Shown piece by piece: positions 1-8,647 of a stretch of DNA of 9,944 nucleotides. Each line of letters starts with the position of its first letter. The stretch's first letter is position 1. The notes under the pieces are model-generated. The model saw only the letters and a list, made by a program, of their open reading frames with translations. It made no database searches and was not told the origin of the DNA. This DNA is from an uncultured Brevinema sp. Its GTDB lineage: Bacteria; Spirochaetota; Brevinematia; Brevinematales; Brevinemataceae. The translations under genes were made by a program, and so were the position numbers. The stretch lies in contig CAMQSH010000064.1 in assembly GCA_947036575.1 (NCBI GenBank), positions 1-9,944 on the forward strand, written 5' to 3'.

Positions 1-2
1 AT

Positions 3-578
3 ATAAAAGAAAAATGGCATAAAGATATAAAAAATATGGTCGCAGGACCTGAACCGAATCTTTTTTATTTTCAAAAAAATATGGTCGCAGGACCTGAACC
101 AAATCTTTTTTATTTTCAAAAAAATATCATAGAAGAACTTTGTATTACAGGGGAATCCTATGTTATTTGTGTAAGAGATGAAAACAATAAGTTGTTGCTA
201 CAACCTATATTATCAGAGTTTATAGACCCTACTATCAATACAAAAAACAAGAACGGTAATAATACGATTAATGGGATAGAGTATGATCCTTATAATAGAA
301 TTATCGCTTTTTGGTATAGAAAACTAGGGTGCTTTACTTTAGAAGAAGCTTATCGCTTGGAATCTACTTATACCATAAGACTTGCTTTTCAAGGATCTTA
401 TTTTTATAGAGGAACGCCCTTATTAATTAACAATGATTTCATCAGAAATATTTGGTTGGGTCGTTATAATTTGGGGGTTAAGGGTTATAAATCCTTATCA
501 ATAACAGGGATTCTAAAATCTATGCTTAGAGATGTAAATAATGAATATATATACATAAAACTTATTTACAACTATTAA
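3..578 (+). pseudogene. Phage portal protein remnant (lambda-type), 5' end outside window
   Basis: The frame is open to the left edge: codons before the first ATG (36) read IKEKWHKDIKN, so 36 is probably not the true start. After a duplicated 15-residue block come IIEELCITGESYVICVRDEN, then a stretch ending in NGIEYDPYNRIIAFWYRK, and later YRGTPLL. This order resembles lambda/HK97-type portal proteins: a 'W..d.dg..nfy..Q' segment, then 'l..GE.fv', then 'viNGIEyD.yGrpvAY', then 'RG.P.L'. Portals form the dodecameric DNA-entry ring of the phage head and are usually about 450-550 residues. This frame stops about 190 residues into the window, right after the RGTPLL region, so the C-terminal half is missing. 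No other head or packaging gene follows; the next feature is the promoter of a sugar operon. I infer a degraded prophage end. The family call rests on remembered motifs and is moderate; a hypothetical protein is the alternative. Confidence 0.5.
36..125 (+). repeat. In-frame 45-bp tandem duplication
   Basis: Bases 36-80 and 81-125 are identical except G56 versus A101, a synonymous CCG/CCA change, so the 15-residue block MVAGPEPNLFYFQKN is repeated exactly. The nonamer AAAAAATAT occurs at 29-37, 74-82 and 119-127, exactly 45 bases apart, marking both junctions. This is the expected mark of slippage or recombination between short direct repeats. The family normally has one copy of this segment (inference from the portal comparison). 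Confidence 0.95.
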
Positions 579-589
579 AGTAATACCTA

Positions 590-617
590 TTGATAAAATA
601 CTAGAATCCATTATAAT
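590..617 (+). promoter_or_regulatory. Sigma70-type promoter of the mannoside operon
   Basis: A -35 like TTGATA (590-595) and a perfect -10 TATAAT (612-617) are separated by 16 bp. Transcription would start near 624, giving a leader of under 40 nt before the start codon at 661. It lies in the 82-bp gap between the portal remnant and the first binding-protein gene and is the only promoter-like pair in front of the operon. No clear operator dyad or cre-like site was seen around it. The region is AT-rich, so chance matches are possible. Confidence 0.6.
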
Positions 618-660
618 TATAAAATAGAGAATGATATTATTGTATAGGAAGGTGTTAATT

Positions 661-1980
661 ATGAAGATATATCTAGTATTAGGGATTTTTTTACTCTTAA
701 ATTCTTGCGCTAAAGAACCTATTAATCAAAATGAAATTAATTACTTATTTCGAGCTTCTGCAATTAGGGAAGGTCAAACAGATTTATACCCTATTGAAAC
801 AGCTATGAAAGTCTTTGTAGAAGAGGCTCTCCCAGGGATTACTTTTAACTTAGTTCCTATTACTGCACCTGAAGGAGAATACTTTACTAAGGTCGCCTTA
901 TCATTAAGGAATGATTCTTCTTACGATATGCTTTCTGAAGATAGTTTTATCTTAGAGAGTGATGTTATAGCAGGATTGTTAGCCCCACTACCTGTTAAAG
1001 AATGGGATGATTGGACTAACTTTTACCCTAGTGGTGTTAAAGCTTCTACTATTAATGGGAAAGTTTATACCATTCCATGGAACACAGATGTTCGAGGATT
1101 ATATTATAGTTATGAATTATTTGAAAAAGCTGGACTTCCTCGTAATTGGCAACCAAGAAATTGGAATGATGTTCTAGAGGCTCTCCGTAAAGTAAAAGCT
1201 ATAGATCCTAGTAGTAAAGATTATCTTCCTATGGTAGGGAGTTTATCTCGTGTCTTAGGCGAAGCAACGAGTATGCAAACTGTCCAAATGTTTCTCTATG
1301 GAACAGAAGATACTTTATTTGAAGGTGGTAAATGGGTTGTAGATAGTAAAGGTCTTTATGACTCCTTGGTATTTTTACAAACATTACGTGAAGAAGATTT
1401 AGTAGCTCCTAACGAAACCCTCCTAACTTCAACTTATTGGCAAACAGTACTCCCTTTAGTCCTAGAGGGTAAATTTGGAGTGAGAATCGATGGAAGCTGG
1501 TTCCCTACTGCCCTTAAAAATACTGGACTCCCTAATTGGCAAGATATCTATGGATTTGTTCCTTTCCCTACCCAATATGGAGATCCTGAACGTCCTATAA
1601 TTTCTATGAGTGGTGGATTTGGATTTTCTATTTCAGCTAAATCAGAACGTAAAGAACTTGCTTGGGAAGTTATTAAAGTTTTAGCTTCCTATGATGGATT
1701 GAATAAAGTTTATCCTATATCAGGTTATCTCAGTACAAGAGTAGATATTGGTGCTACTGAAGAACATCAAAAAATAGGGGTAAATAAACAAGGTGCCGAC
1801 ATTGCTCCTTATAGTTTTTATCGCCCAGCAAACTCCATCTACCCAACTATATCAACTGAACTTCAAGTAATGGTAGAAAATATTATGTTAGGCACAGATA
1901 TTAAAGATGCAATTAATACCTATGGTAAAAACATTGAAGCTATTGTTGGAAAAGACAAAGTAATACGTAAAACTTATTAA
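661..1980 (+). CDS. Sugar ABC transporter substrate-binding lipoprotein, copy 1 (family 1, CUT1)
   Basis: This 439-residue family 1 extracellular solute-binding protein should capture a sugar outside the inner membrane and deliver it to the permease pair encoded downstream. It starts with a short hydrophobic signal peptide and a lipobox LLNSC; Cys16 would be lipidated. The motif around YYSYELFEKAGLP followed by NWNDVLEALRKVKA is the typical 'Y.LFEKAGL..P.TWdEl' segment of CUT1 binding proteins, and SMSGGFGFSIS matches the late 'ggg.gi.i...sk..e.AWef' region. I chose ATG 661 over the in-frame ATG 631 because AGGAAGG (646-652) sits 8 nt upstream and the signal peptide then begins directly with MKIYLVLG. 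It is first in the operon, 44 nt before a paralogue of identical length and about 70% identity. Substrate is inferred from the neighbouring alpha-mannosidase: mannosides or mannose-containing oligosaccharides. Confidence 0.9.
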   Translation: MKIYLVLGIFLLLNSCAKEPINQNEINYLFRASAIREGQTDLYPIETAMKVFVEEALPGITFNLVPITAPEGEYFTKVALSLRNDSSYDMLSEDSFILESDVIAGLLAPLPVKEWDDWTNFYPSGVKASTINGKVYTIPWNTDVRGLYYSYELFEKAGLPRNWQPRNWNDVLEALRKVKAIDPSSKDYLPMVGSLSRVLGEATSMQTVQMFLYGTEDTLFEGGKWVVDSKGLYDSLVFLQTLREEDLVAPNETLLTSTYWQTVLPLVLEGKFGVRIDGSWFPTALKNTGLPNWQDIYGFVPFPTQYGDPERPIISMSGGFGFSISAKSERKELAWEVIKVLASYDGLNKVYPISGYLSTRVDIGATEEHQKIGVNKQGADIAPYSFYRPANSIYPTISTELQVMVENIMLGTDIKDAINTYGKNIEAIVGKDKVIRKTY

Positions 1981-2024
1981 CAACAATTTTAATTATATAA
2001 ATATATATATTTTTGGAGAAAGCA

Positions 2025-3344
2025 ATGAAAAAAATACTTTATATTGGAGTTATTATCCTTTTATCATCTTGTGCTAAAGAACCTATTAATCAAAACGAGG
2101 TTAATTTTTTATTTCGTGGATTTGCTGCTAATGAAGGTGTAGACATGCACCCTGCAGAGAAAAAATTGAAAGACTTTGTAGAAGAGGCTTTACCAGGAAT
2201 TACTTTCAATTTAGTTCCTATTACTGCCCCAGAAGGAGAGTATTTTACCAAAGTAGCTCTTGCTTTACGTAATGATTCTTCTTATGATATTATCACCGAA
2301 GATAGTTTTATCTTACAAAGTGATGTGATAGCAGGATTATTAGCTCCTTTACCTGTTGAAGATTGGGATGACTGGACTGAGTTTTTTGATAGTGGTGTTA
2401 AAGCATCTACTGTTAATGGAGAAGTCTACACCATTCCATGGAACACAGATATTCGAGGAATATATTATAGTTATGAATTATTTGAAAAAGCTGGACTTCC
2501 TCGTAATTGGCAACCAAAAGATTGGAATGATATCTTAGAAGCTGCACGTAAAATTAAAGCTCTGGATCCTAACAGTGAGAATTCTATTCCTGTAGCTGCT
2601 AATATATCTCGTATTTCTGGAGAAGCTACCATCATGCAAACTTTCCAAATGCTCCTCTATGGAACAGAAGATCCTATGTTTGAAGACAGTAAATGGATTG
2701 TTGATAGTAAAGGTCTTTATGATAGTTTGCAATTTTTACAAACTCTTAGAAAAGAAGATCTAGTAGATCCAAACCAAACTCTTCTTTCTACTACCTATTG
2801 GGGAGGAGATATGCTTAAACGAGCTTTATCTGGACGAGTAGGAATTCGTTTTGATGGTTCTTGGTTAACTTCTGGATTTATAAATGACGGACTCCCTAAT
2901 TGGGAAGAAGTCTATGGATTTGTTCCTTTCCCTACCCAATATGGAGATCCTGAACGTCCTATAATTTCTATGAGTGGTGGATTTGGATTTTCTATTTCAG
3001 CTAAATCAGAACGTAAAGAACTTGCTTGGAAAGTTATTAAAGTTTTAGCTTCTTATGATACTTTAAGTCAGGTTTACCCTGTGTCAGGACACCTTACAAC
3101 AAGAAAAGATATTGCAGTAACAGAAGAACATCAAAAAATAGGAGTAAACAAACAAGGTGCTAAAATTGCTCCTTATAGCTTTTATAGACCTGCCAACAAT
3201 GTTTACCCAGCTGTTTCCACAGAAATGCAAGTTATGATAGAAAATGTAGTCTTAGGTATGGATATTAAAGAGGCTATTAATATTTATGCTAAAAATGTAG
3301 AGGCTATAGCTGGGACAGATAATGTCGTTCATAGACAATATTAA
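2025..3344 (+). CDS. Sugar ABC transporter substrate-binding lipoprotein, copy 2 (family 1, CUT1)
   Basis: Paralogue of the preceding gene with the same length (439 residues) and the same lipidation position (LLSSC, Cys16). The mature N-terminus AKEPINQNE is shared, as are the FEKAGLPRNWQP and SMSGGFGFSIS regions. Differences cluster in residues just after the N-terminus, around 200-220 and around 260-290 (GGDMLKRALSGRV versus QTVLPLVLEGKF), which could alter ligand preference; that is inference. A frame with a TTG at 2013 exists, but GGAG at 2015-2018 lies inside that extension and is ideally placed 6 nt before ATG 2025, so 2025 is the start. The gap to the permease gene is 29 nt. Parts of the gene are identical at DNA level to copy 1 (119 nt at 2911-3029), suggesting recent duplication or conversion. 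Confidence 0.9.
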   Translation: MKKILYIGVIILLSSCAKEPINQNEVNFLFRGFAANEGVDMHPAEKKLKDFVEEALPGITFNLVPITAPEGEYFTKVALALRNDSSYDIITEDSFILQSDVIAGLLAPLPVEDWDDWTEFFDSGVKASTVNGEVYTIPWNTDIRGIYYSYELFEKAGLPRNWQPKDWNDILEAARKIKALDPNSENSIPVAANISRISGEATIMQTFQMLLYGTEDPMFEDSKWIVDSKGLYDSLQFLQTLRKEDLVDPNQTLLSTTYWGGDMLKRALSGRVGIRFDGSWLTSGFINDGLPNWEEVYGFVPFPTQYGDPERPIISMSGGFGFSISAKSERKELAWKVIKVLASYDTLSQVYPVSGHLTTRKDIAVTEEHQKIGVNKQGAKIAPYSFYRPANNVYPAVSTEMQVMIENVVLGMDIKEAINIYAKNVEAIAGTDNVVHRQY

Positions 3345-3373
3345 AATAAAGATACATTTTTAGGAGATAATAA

Positions 3374-4255
3374 ATGAAAAAATTACACGGTAATATGCAT
3401 CTAACTTCTTTACTATTCTTTTTACCAGCTATGATATTACTCCTTATTTTTGTCATAGGCCCAGTTATCTTAGCTTTTTCTCTGGCATTTTCCAACTATC
3501 AACTCACAGGAATATCTCCAGATGATATTAAATTCATTGGAATGGATAATTTTAGACGAGCCCTAACTGATGAGCGTTTTTATACGGCTCTTCAAAGAAC
3601 ATTTATATTTCTTGTGTTTTCCTCTTTTATCGGACAACAATTTTTCGGATTTGCTCTAGCTTTGGGGATGAAACAACGAAATATTTATGTGAGAAGATTT
3701 ACAGGAGCTTGTGTACTAGCAGGTTGGGTTTGTCCAGAAGTTGTTGCTGGTATGTGTTTTGTAGCATTTTATACCAGTGGAGGAATGTTGGATTCTATTG
3801 TCCAATCTTTTGGCATCACCCCTTTACCATGGCTTGTTGCTATTCCTATGACAGCTGTAATAATTGCTAATATATGGAGGGGTACAGCCTTTTCTATGTT
3901 ACAATTTCAAGCAGCTCTTGATAAAATTCCAGACAGTGTTGAAGAAGCTGCCCTTCTCGATGGAGCAACGCCTTTTGTTCGTCTGACTCACATTATTATC
4001 CCTATGTTAAAAAGAGATATACTCACTAATATGATCCTAAATACTCTTTCTACTATAGGTGCTTTTGGGATGATCTTTATGTTGACTCGTGGAGGTCCTG
4101 GAGATAAGACACAAGTGTTCTCTCTCTTTCTATACGAACAAGCATTTATTCGTTATCAATTAGGATACGGTACAGCAATTTCTATTCTTATACTTGTATT
4201 AGGAATGACTCTAAACACCTTATATCTACGTTTAATTTCTGCTGAAGACAGATAG
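3374..4255 (+). CDS. Sugar ABC transporter permease, MalF/UgpA-type (CUT1)
   Basis: A 293-residue inner-membrane permease with about six hydrophobic helices, the first at residues 11-40 (FFLPAMILLLIFVIGPVILA). The EAA loop that docks the ATPase is clear at about residues 190-210: EEAALLDGATPFVRLTHIII followed by P. The late MLTRGGPGDKT motif is typical of the MalF/UgpA/LacF partner of CUT1 importers. It should form a heterodimeric channel with the next gene product and take sugar from the two lipoproteins encoded upstream. ATG 3374 follows AGGAG (3362-3366) by 7 nt. The stop codon at 4253-4255 overlaps the ribosome binding site of the next gene, which suggests translational coupling. Length is normal for the family and the gene appears intact. 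Confidence 0.93.
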   Translation: MKKLHGNMHLTSLLFFLPAMILLLIFVIGPVILAFSLAFSNYQLTGISPDDIKFIGMDNFRRALTDERFYTALQRTFIFLVFSSFIGQQFFGFALALGMKQRNIYVRRFTGACVLAGWVCPEVVAGMCFVAFYTSGGMLDSIVQSFGITPLPWLVAIPMTAVIIANIWRGTAFSMLQFQAALDKIPDSVEEAALLDGATPFVRLTHIIIPMLKRDILTNMILNTLSTIGAFGMIFMLTRGGPGDKTQVFSLFLYEQAFIRYQLGYGTAISILILVLGMTLNTLYLRLISAEDR

Positions 4256-4265
4256 GAGTATTATT

Positions 4266-5096
4266 ATGACAAATTCAAAACAAAAAAAACTTGTTGATCT
4301 TATAGCTTCCGTTTTTCTTATTACTTTAGGATTGATTTTTATTACCCCTTTTATATGGCTTGTCCTTACTTCTTTTGATAAAATAGGACTACCTTTCTTA
4401 AAAGTTCCTGATTTTACTTTTAACAATTATATTTCTATTCTTAGTAATAAATCTAATCAAATATCTATTCTGAATGGATTATATCTTTCTACAGGTAGTG
4501 CTATTATAACTACGGCGTTTTCTCTCTTAGCAGCCTACCCTTTATCTCGTTTTGCTATTGGTTATAAATACAAAATTTTATACGGACTACTTTTTTTAAC
4601 AGGGTTACCTGGAATTACATTAATTATACCTATTTATCAAATGTTTGTTTTTCTCGGTATTCAAAACAAGTTAACTCCTATACTCTTATATTTAGGAGCT
4701 ATGGGGATTCCTTATTCTGTATGGCTAATGAAAAACTTTCTAGATAGTGTAGATATAGAATTAGAAGAAGCTGCTTGGGTAGATGGTGCTAGCAGATTGA
4801 TGAGTCTTATAAAAATCCTTGTACCCCTAGCTTTTCCTGGTATAATAACAGTATTTATTTTCAATTTTTCTGGAGTATGGGGCAATTTTTTTGTTCCTTA
4901 TATTTTATTACAATCCCCAGATAAATTTCCTATCGCACTCAGTATCTACCAATTTTTCGGACAATACGGTGATATTCAATACGGCCCTTTAGCGGCATTT
5001 TCGTTTATTTATATGCTACCTACTCTAATCCTTTATATAATCTCACAAAAGATCATGTCTCAAGGATTTAGTTTAAGCGGTGGAACAAAAGGTTAA
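4266..5096 (+). CDS. Sugar ABC transporter permease, MalG/UgpE-type (CUT1)
   Basis: A 276-residue inner-membrane permease and partner of the preceding subunit. A first helix lies at about residues 13-36 (IASVFLITLGLIFITPFIWL), followed by PDFTFNNYISIL, the usual 'p..ft..NY' start of the second block in MalG-type subunits. The AAYPLSRFAI motif and the EAA loop at about 167-188 (EEAAWVDGASRLMSLIKILV) are diagnostic, and the LSGGTKG tail matches the 'G...GavKG' end of the family. ATG 4266 follows AGGAG (4254-4258) by 7 nt; that AGGAG overlaps the upstream stop. The cognate ATP-hydrolysing subunit is not in the window; CUT1 importers often share a multitask MsmX/UgpC-type ATPase encoded elsewhere, and that is the inference here. 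Confidence 0.93.
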   Translation: MTNSKQKKLVDLIASVFLITLGLIFITPFIWLVLTSFDKIGLPFLKVPDFTFNNYISILSNKSNQISILNGLYLSTGSAIITTAFSLLAAYPLSRFAIGYKYKILYGLLFLTGLPGITLIIPIYQMFVFLGIQNKLTPILLYLGAMGIPYSVWLMKNFLDSVDIELEEAAWVDGASRLMSLIKILVPLAFPGIITVFIFNFSGVWGNFFVPYILLQSPDKFPIALSIYQFFGQYGDIQYGPLAAFSFIYMLPTLILYIISQKIMSQGFSLSGGTKG

Positions 5097-5118
5097 AAAA
5101 TATTAAAGGAGTATATTT

Positions 5119-8100
5119 ATGGATACTACTAAGGGTTTTAAACTCGACCATTTTAAACAAAGATCAACGGAAGCTTATGGTTATAGGTTTTATGAAGAGC
5201 AAGCTATTGCAAGTTTTTCTAGTCTTCTTGACAATGATGAAAAAAACGGAAAATTACCTCCTGGACAAACAAGCGAATGGCAACCCTATATAGTTGGAGA
5301 AAGTGTTTGGACTGCTCATGATAGTTATTTTTGGTTACATACAAGTGTTTCTGTTCCTGCTCATTGGAAGTCTAAAAAAATCGCTCTTGTTGTTGAAGGT
5401 ATTTCCTATTGTCATAAGGGCTCTATGCGAGTTAATGATTATTCCGGTCCTATAGCTGAACCTAAATGGATGGGAATAGAACTAATGTGTTTTCTTAATC
5501 AAAAGCCTTTCCAAGGAATAGATGACAATCACCCTATGATTCTTTTACCAGAAGACTCTGTGGGTAAAATAACAGAGATTGATCTTCGTATTTGGTCAGG
5601 AACAGATAGAACAAGTAAAGAACGTCCCTATTCTACAGAAATTCGTAAAGCTCAGATTTGTTTGATAGATTCACGTGTAGAATCCTTTTATTTTTGGTCT
5701 ACAGCATTACTCCAAACAATACATCAATTAGCTGAAACACACCCCAATCACCCACCTTTATATACACTATTAAATAAAGCTCATAAACTCATAGACTGGA
5801 AAACACCTGGTTCAGAAGAGTTTCGTCATTCTTGTGAACAAGCTGCCCAACTTATAGAACAAGACCTTGCTCAAATCCCTAAACATCATATTGCTACAGA
5901 TTATGCAACTGGTCATACTCATATTGATGTAGCTTGGCTCTGGAGAATCAAACATGTTATTGAAAAAACTGCTCGATCTTGGTCAACAGCTATTCAAAAT
6001 TTAAAAGAGGATAAAGATTTTAAATTTTTACAATCTCAACCTCAATTATATGCTTACATAAAAGAATATTACCCAGACTTATATCAAGATGTTAAAAAAA
6101 TGGTCAAAGAAAAACGCTGGGATCCAAATGGAGCTATGTGGGTAGAAGCTGACTGTAATCTATCTGGTGGAGAATCCTTAACTAGACAAATTCTTTATGG
6201 AAAAAAATTCTTCAAAGATGAGTTTGATGTAGATAGCTCTTTCTTATGGCTTCCCGATGTTTTTGGTTATTCTGTAGCTCTCCCACAAATCCTTAAAAAA
6301 TCAGGTGTTAACACTTTTATCACTAGTAAAATAAGTTGGAATCAATACAATCGTATGCCTCATGATCTTTTTTGGTGGCAAGGAATTGATGGTACTCGGA
6401 TTCTAACTACCTTTATTGTAACTCCTGATCCAAAACCTCGTGAGAATTGGTTCTATACTTACAATGCTCAAATGACAGCTGAAGTTGTTGATGAAGCTTG
6501 GGATGCTTTTCAAGATAAAGATGTCGTAGACGTTTATGTTCATCCTTATGGTTGGGGAGATGGTGGTGGTGGAACAACTTACGAACAATTACACCTTCGC
6601 CAAAAATTAGAAAAAATGCCTGGTATTCCAAATATTAAAAGTGCTTTAACATCAGATTTTTGTATAGATCTTCATAAAAAAGTCGCTGTTGCAGATAACC
6701 CAGTTCCTTTATATACAGGAGAATTATATTTAGAGTATCATCGAGGAACCTACACGTCTCAAGCTGATATTAAAAAATATAATCGTAAAAATGAGCTAGC
6801 TCTCTGTCACACAGAATTAATGCTTGCTTGGAAATATCTTACAGATAAAAAAACTTACGATAAAGACGCCTACAGAAAATTATGGCATCTCTATCTTGTT
6901 AATCAATTTCACGATATTTTGCCAGGATCATCTATTCATAACGTATACGTAGATGCACGCAATGATCATAAACAAATTGAAAGTGAACTAACAAGTATAC
7001 GTCATACTATAGTAACAGAACTTTTGACATCCAAACCTCTTACCTGGACAGTGTTAAATCCTCTTCTTCACGAAAGAAAAGATGTTCAAAAAATTGCTTA
7101 TTTCACTGATGCAGAACAATATCACTGGACAGACCACAAAGGAACTCCTTTACAAGCTCAAAAAGTAGAAAATGAAGTGTGGATTTCAGGTCTAAGTGTC
7201 CCTTCCTGTGGTTGGACAACAATACACGCTGAGAAAAAACAAGTATCTAAGCAAGCTTCCCCTTTCAAAAAAACAGATTCTTCTCTTGAAACTCCTTTCT
7301 ACACAATAGAATGGAATAAATCTGGACAGATTGTACGTCTCTATGATAAAAAATATAATAGAGAACTCTTTGTTGAAGGTCAAGCTGGGAATGTGTTTGA
7401 ACTTTTAGAAGATAAGCCTCGTAACTATGACGCTTGGGAATTTGAGCCTTATGCTGAAGAAAAAACAAGCTATGTCACAAATCTAACAAAAACAGAAACT
7501 ATTTCAGATGGAGAAAATAATTTCATTGTACGTTTTTATTGGAGTTTTAATAATTCTATTATCACACAAGATATGGTTCTATATAGTGATAGCCCTAAAA
7601 TAGACTTCCAAACTTATGTTGATTGGAAAGAAAGAGAACAAATTCTACGTTCTGCATGGACAGCGGATATAATTCCAACTAACGCCAGTGCTTATTATGA
7701 TATTCAATATGGGAATGTTGCTCGACCTGTTCATAGAAATACCTCTTGGGATGTTGCTCGTTTCGAAGTTTGTGCTCATCGTTGGGCAGATCTTAGCGAA
7801 AGAGACTATGGATTTAGTATCATGAATGAAAGTAAATATGGTTATTCTGCTTTAGGTAACACCTTAAGAATTACTCTTTTAAAAGGGGCTAATCTTCCTG
7901 ATACTACTGCAGATTTACACGAACATTGGTTTACTTATAGTGTACTACCTCATAATGGAGATTGGATACAAGGTAATACTGTACAACATGCAGCAGAACT
8001 GAACAATCCTTGCTATATCTTTGAAGGTCAAGCGCCAAGCCCTTCCCATAGTCTTTTATCAGTACCATCAGATGCGAAAGTAGAATTAGACACCTTTAAA

Positions 8101-8307
8101 TTAGCAGAAGATAGTGATAAAATCATCGTCCGTTTGCACGAATATGAAGGAAAAAGAGCTCAGTTCACATTATCCTCTGGATTTGATATTTCCACTTGGG
8201 AAGAAACAGATCTCCTAGAAAAAAAGATAGAAGATGGAGATTCCAATGAAATATCTGTTTCTATAAAAGGTTATGAGATAAAAACATACGCTATAACAAT
8301 TAAATAA
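5119..8307 (+). CDS. Alpha-mannosidase, glycoside hydrolase family 38
   Basis: A 1062-residue GH38 enzyme that removes terminal alpha-linked mannose by a Zn-dependent retaining mechanism. GHTHIDVAWLWR (265-276) supplies Zn ligands His268 and Asp270. WLPDVFGYS contains Asp380, the expected nucleophile and third ligand. NQFHDILPGSS contains His598, matching the fourth ligand, and HPYGWGDGGGG (475-485) is the glycine-rich loop of the bacterial subgroup. An N-terminal beta domain (about 50-180, with the QGIDDNH motif) precedes the catalytic domain (about 262-520), a helical middle domain (about 535-610) and a large C-terminal beta region (about 680-1055). There is no signal peptide, so it should act in the cytoplasm on sugars delivered by the transporter upstream. 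AAAGGAG (5105-5111) sits 7 nt before ATG 5119. All key residues seen are intact and the length is normal for bacterial members. The substrate linkage cannot be read from sequence. Confidence 0.95.
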   Translation: MDTTKGFKLDHFKQRSTEAYGYRFYEEQAIASFSSLLDNDEKNGKLPPGQTSEWQPYIVGESVWTAHDSYFWLHTSVSVPAHWKSKKIALVVEGISYCHKGSMRVNDYSGPIAEPKWMGIELMCFLNQKPFQGIDDNHPMILLPEDSVGKITEIDLRIWSGTDRTSKERPYSTEIRKAQICLIDSRVESFYFWSTALLQTIHQLAETHPNHPPLYTLLNKAHKLIDWKTPGSEEFRHSCEQAAQLIEQDLAQIPKHHIATDYATGHTHIDVAWLWRIKHVIEKTARSWSTAIQNLKEDKDFKFLQSQPQLYAYIKEYYPDLYQDVKKMVKEKRWDPNGAMWVEADCNLSGGESLTRQILYGKKFFKDEFDVDSSFLWLPDVFGYSVALPQILKKSGVNTFITSKISWNQYNRMPHDLFWWQGIDGTRILTTFIVTPDPKPRENWFYTYNAQMTAEVVDEAWDAFQDKDVVDVYVHPYGWGDGGGGTTYEQLHLRQKLEKMPGIPNIKSALTSDFCIDLHKKVAVADNPVPLYTGELYLEYHRGTYTSQADIKKYNRKNELALCHTELMLAWKYLTDKKTYDKDAYRKLWHLYLVNQFHDILPGSSIHNVYVDARNDHKQIESELTSIRHTIVTELLTSKPLTWTVLNPLLHERKDVQKIAYFTDAEQYHWTDHKGTPLQAQKVENEVWISGLSVPSCGWTTIHAEKKQVSKQASPFKKTDSSLETPFYTIEWNKSGQIVRLYDKKYNRELFVEGQAGNVFELLEDKPRNYDAWEFEPYAEEKTSYVTNLTKTETISDGENNFIVRFYWSFNNSIITQDMVLYSDSPKIDFQTYVDWKEREQILRSAWTADIIPTNASAYYDIQYGNVARPVHRNTSWDVARFEVCAHRWADLSERDYGFSIMNESKYGYSALGNTLRITLLKGANLPDTTADLHEHWFTYSVLPHNGDWIQGNTVQHAAELNNPCYIFEGQAPSPSHSLLSVPSDAKVELDTFKLAEDSDKIIVRLHEYEGKRAQFTLSSGFDISTWEETDLLEKKIEDGDSNEISVSIKGYEIKTYAITIK

Positions 8308-8329
8308 AATTAATGAATAAGGAATTTAT

Positions 8330-8638
8330 ATGAAAATCGTATTAGTCGGTGCTGGTAGTGCTCAATTTGGATTGGGTATGGTAGGCGATATTTTCACCAG
8401 TAAGATCCTAGAAGGATCTGAAATTTCTCTCCTTGACATTAATCCTACAGCACTTCAAAGAGTGCATAAAAAATGTGCTAATTTTATTAAAAAACATCAG
8501 TTAAATTACACTGTTAGCTCTACACTTGATAGAAAAGAAGCTTTCACAAAAGTAGATTTTATTATCATTTCTATAGAAGTTGGAGATCGTTTCAAATTAT
8601 GAGAAGAAGATTGGAAAGTGCCTTTACAGTATGGTATC
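8330..8638 (+). pseudogene. Truncated GH4 glycosidase (NAD-dependent alpha-galactosidase / 6-phospho-glucosidase family)
   Basis: The N-terminus MKIVLVGAGSAQFGLGMVGD is the GH4 Rossmann start (GAGS.xF), followed by LLDIN (acidic residue for NAD ribose) and FIIISIEVGDRFKL. Family 4 enzymes use NAD+, Mn2+ and an oxidation/elimination mechanism and are about 430-480 residues. After residue 90 the frame hits TGA (8600-8602), exactly where relatives have Trp in 'GdrfkLWE.DW.iPlqyGi'. Reading through gives EEDWKVPLQYGI, still family-like, up to about 8638. After that homology ends in unrelated sequence and a second stop (8705-8707), so roughly three quarters of the gene is gone. The NGGPG and catalytic regions are absent, so no active enzyme is expected. 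AAGGAA (8319-8324) precedes ATG 8330, and the gene is 22 nt after the mannosidase, so it was probably the last operon member. Exact substrate is unknown. Confidence 0.85.
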
Positions 8639-8647
8639 CTGATGAAT

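Noticed and set aside
631..660. Upstream in-frame ATG for the first binding protein
   Set aside because: It has no ribosome binding site and would put a charged extension before the signal peptide; the site at 646-652 fits ATG 661.
2013..2024. TTG start for the second binding protein
   Set aside because: The codons after it contain the GGAG that serves ATG 2025, and the extension would precede the lipoprotein signal.
1981..2024. AT palindrome (1999-2012) between the binding-protein genes as a terminator or regulator
   Set aside because: A pure A/T stem without a GC core is not a terminator and is expected by chance in such AT-rich spacer DNA.
6403..6631. Minus-strand open frames inside the mannosidase gene
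   Set aside because: They lie wholly within a strongly supported GH38 coding region and show no domain or translation signals; they are shadows. The same applies to the minus-strand frames within the binding-protein, permease and later mannosidase regions.
8600..8602. TGA read as Trp (alternative code) in the GH4 gene
   Set aside because: Every intact gene here uses TGG for Trp, with no internal TGA, and the GH4 gene loses homology about 12 codons later anyway, so a nonsense mutation in a dying gene is simpler.
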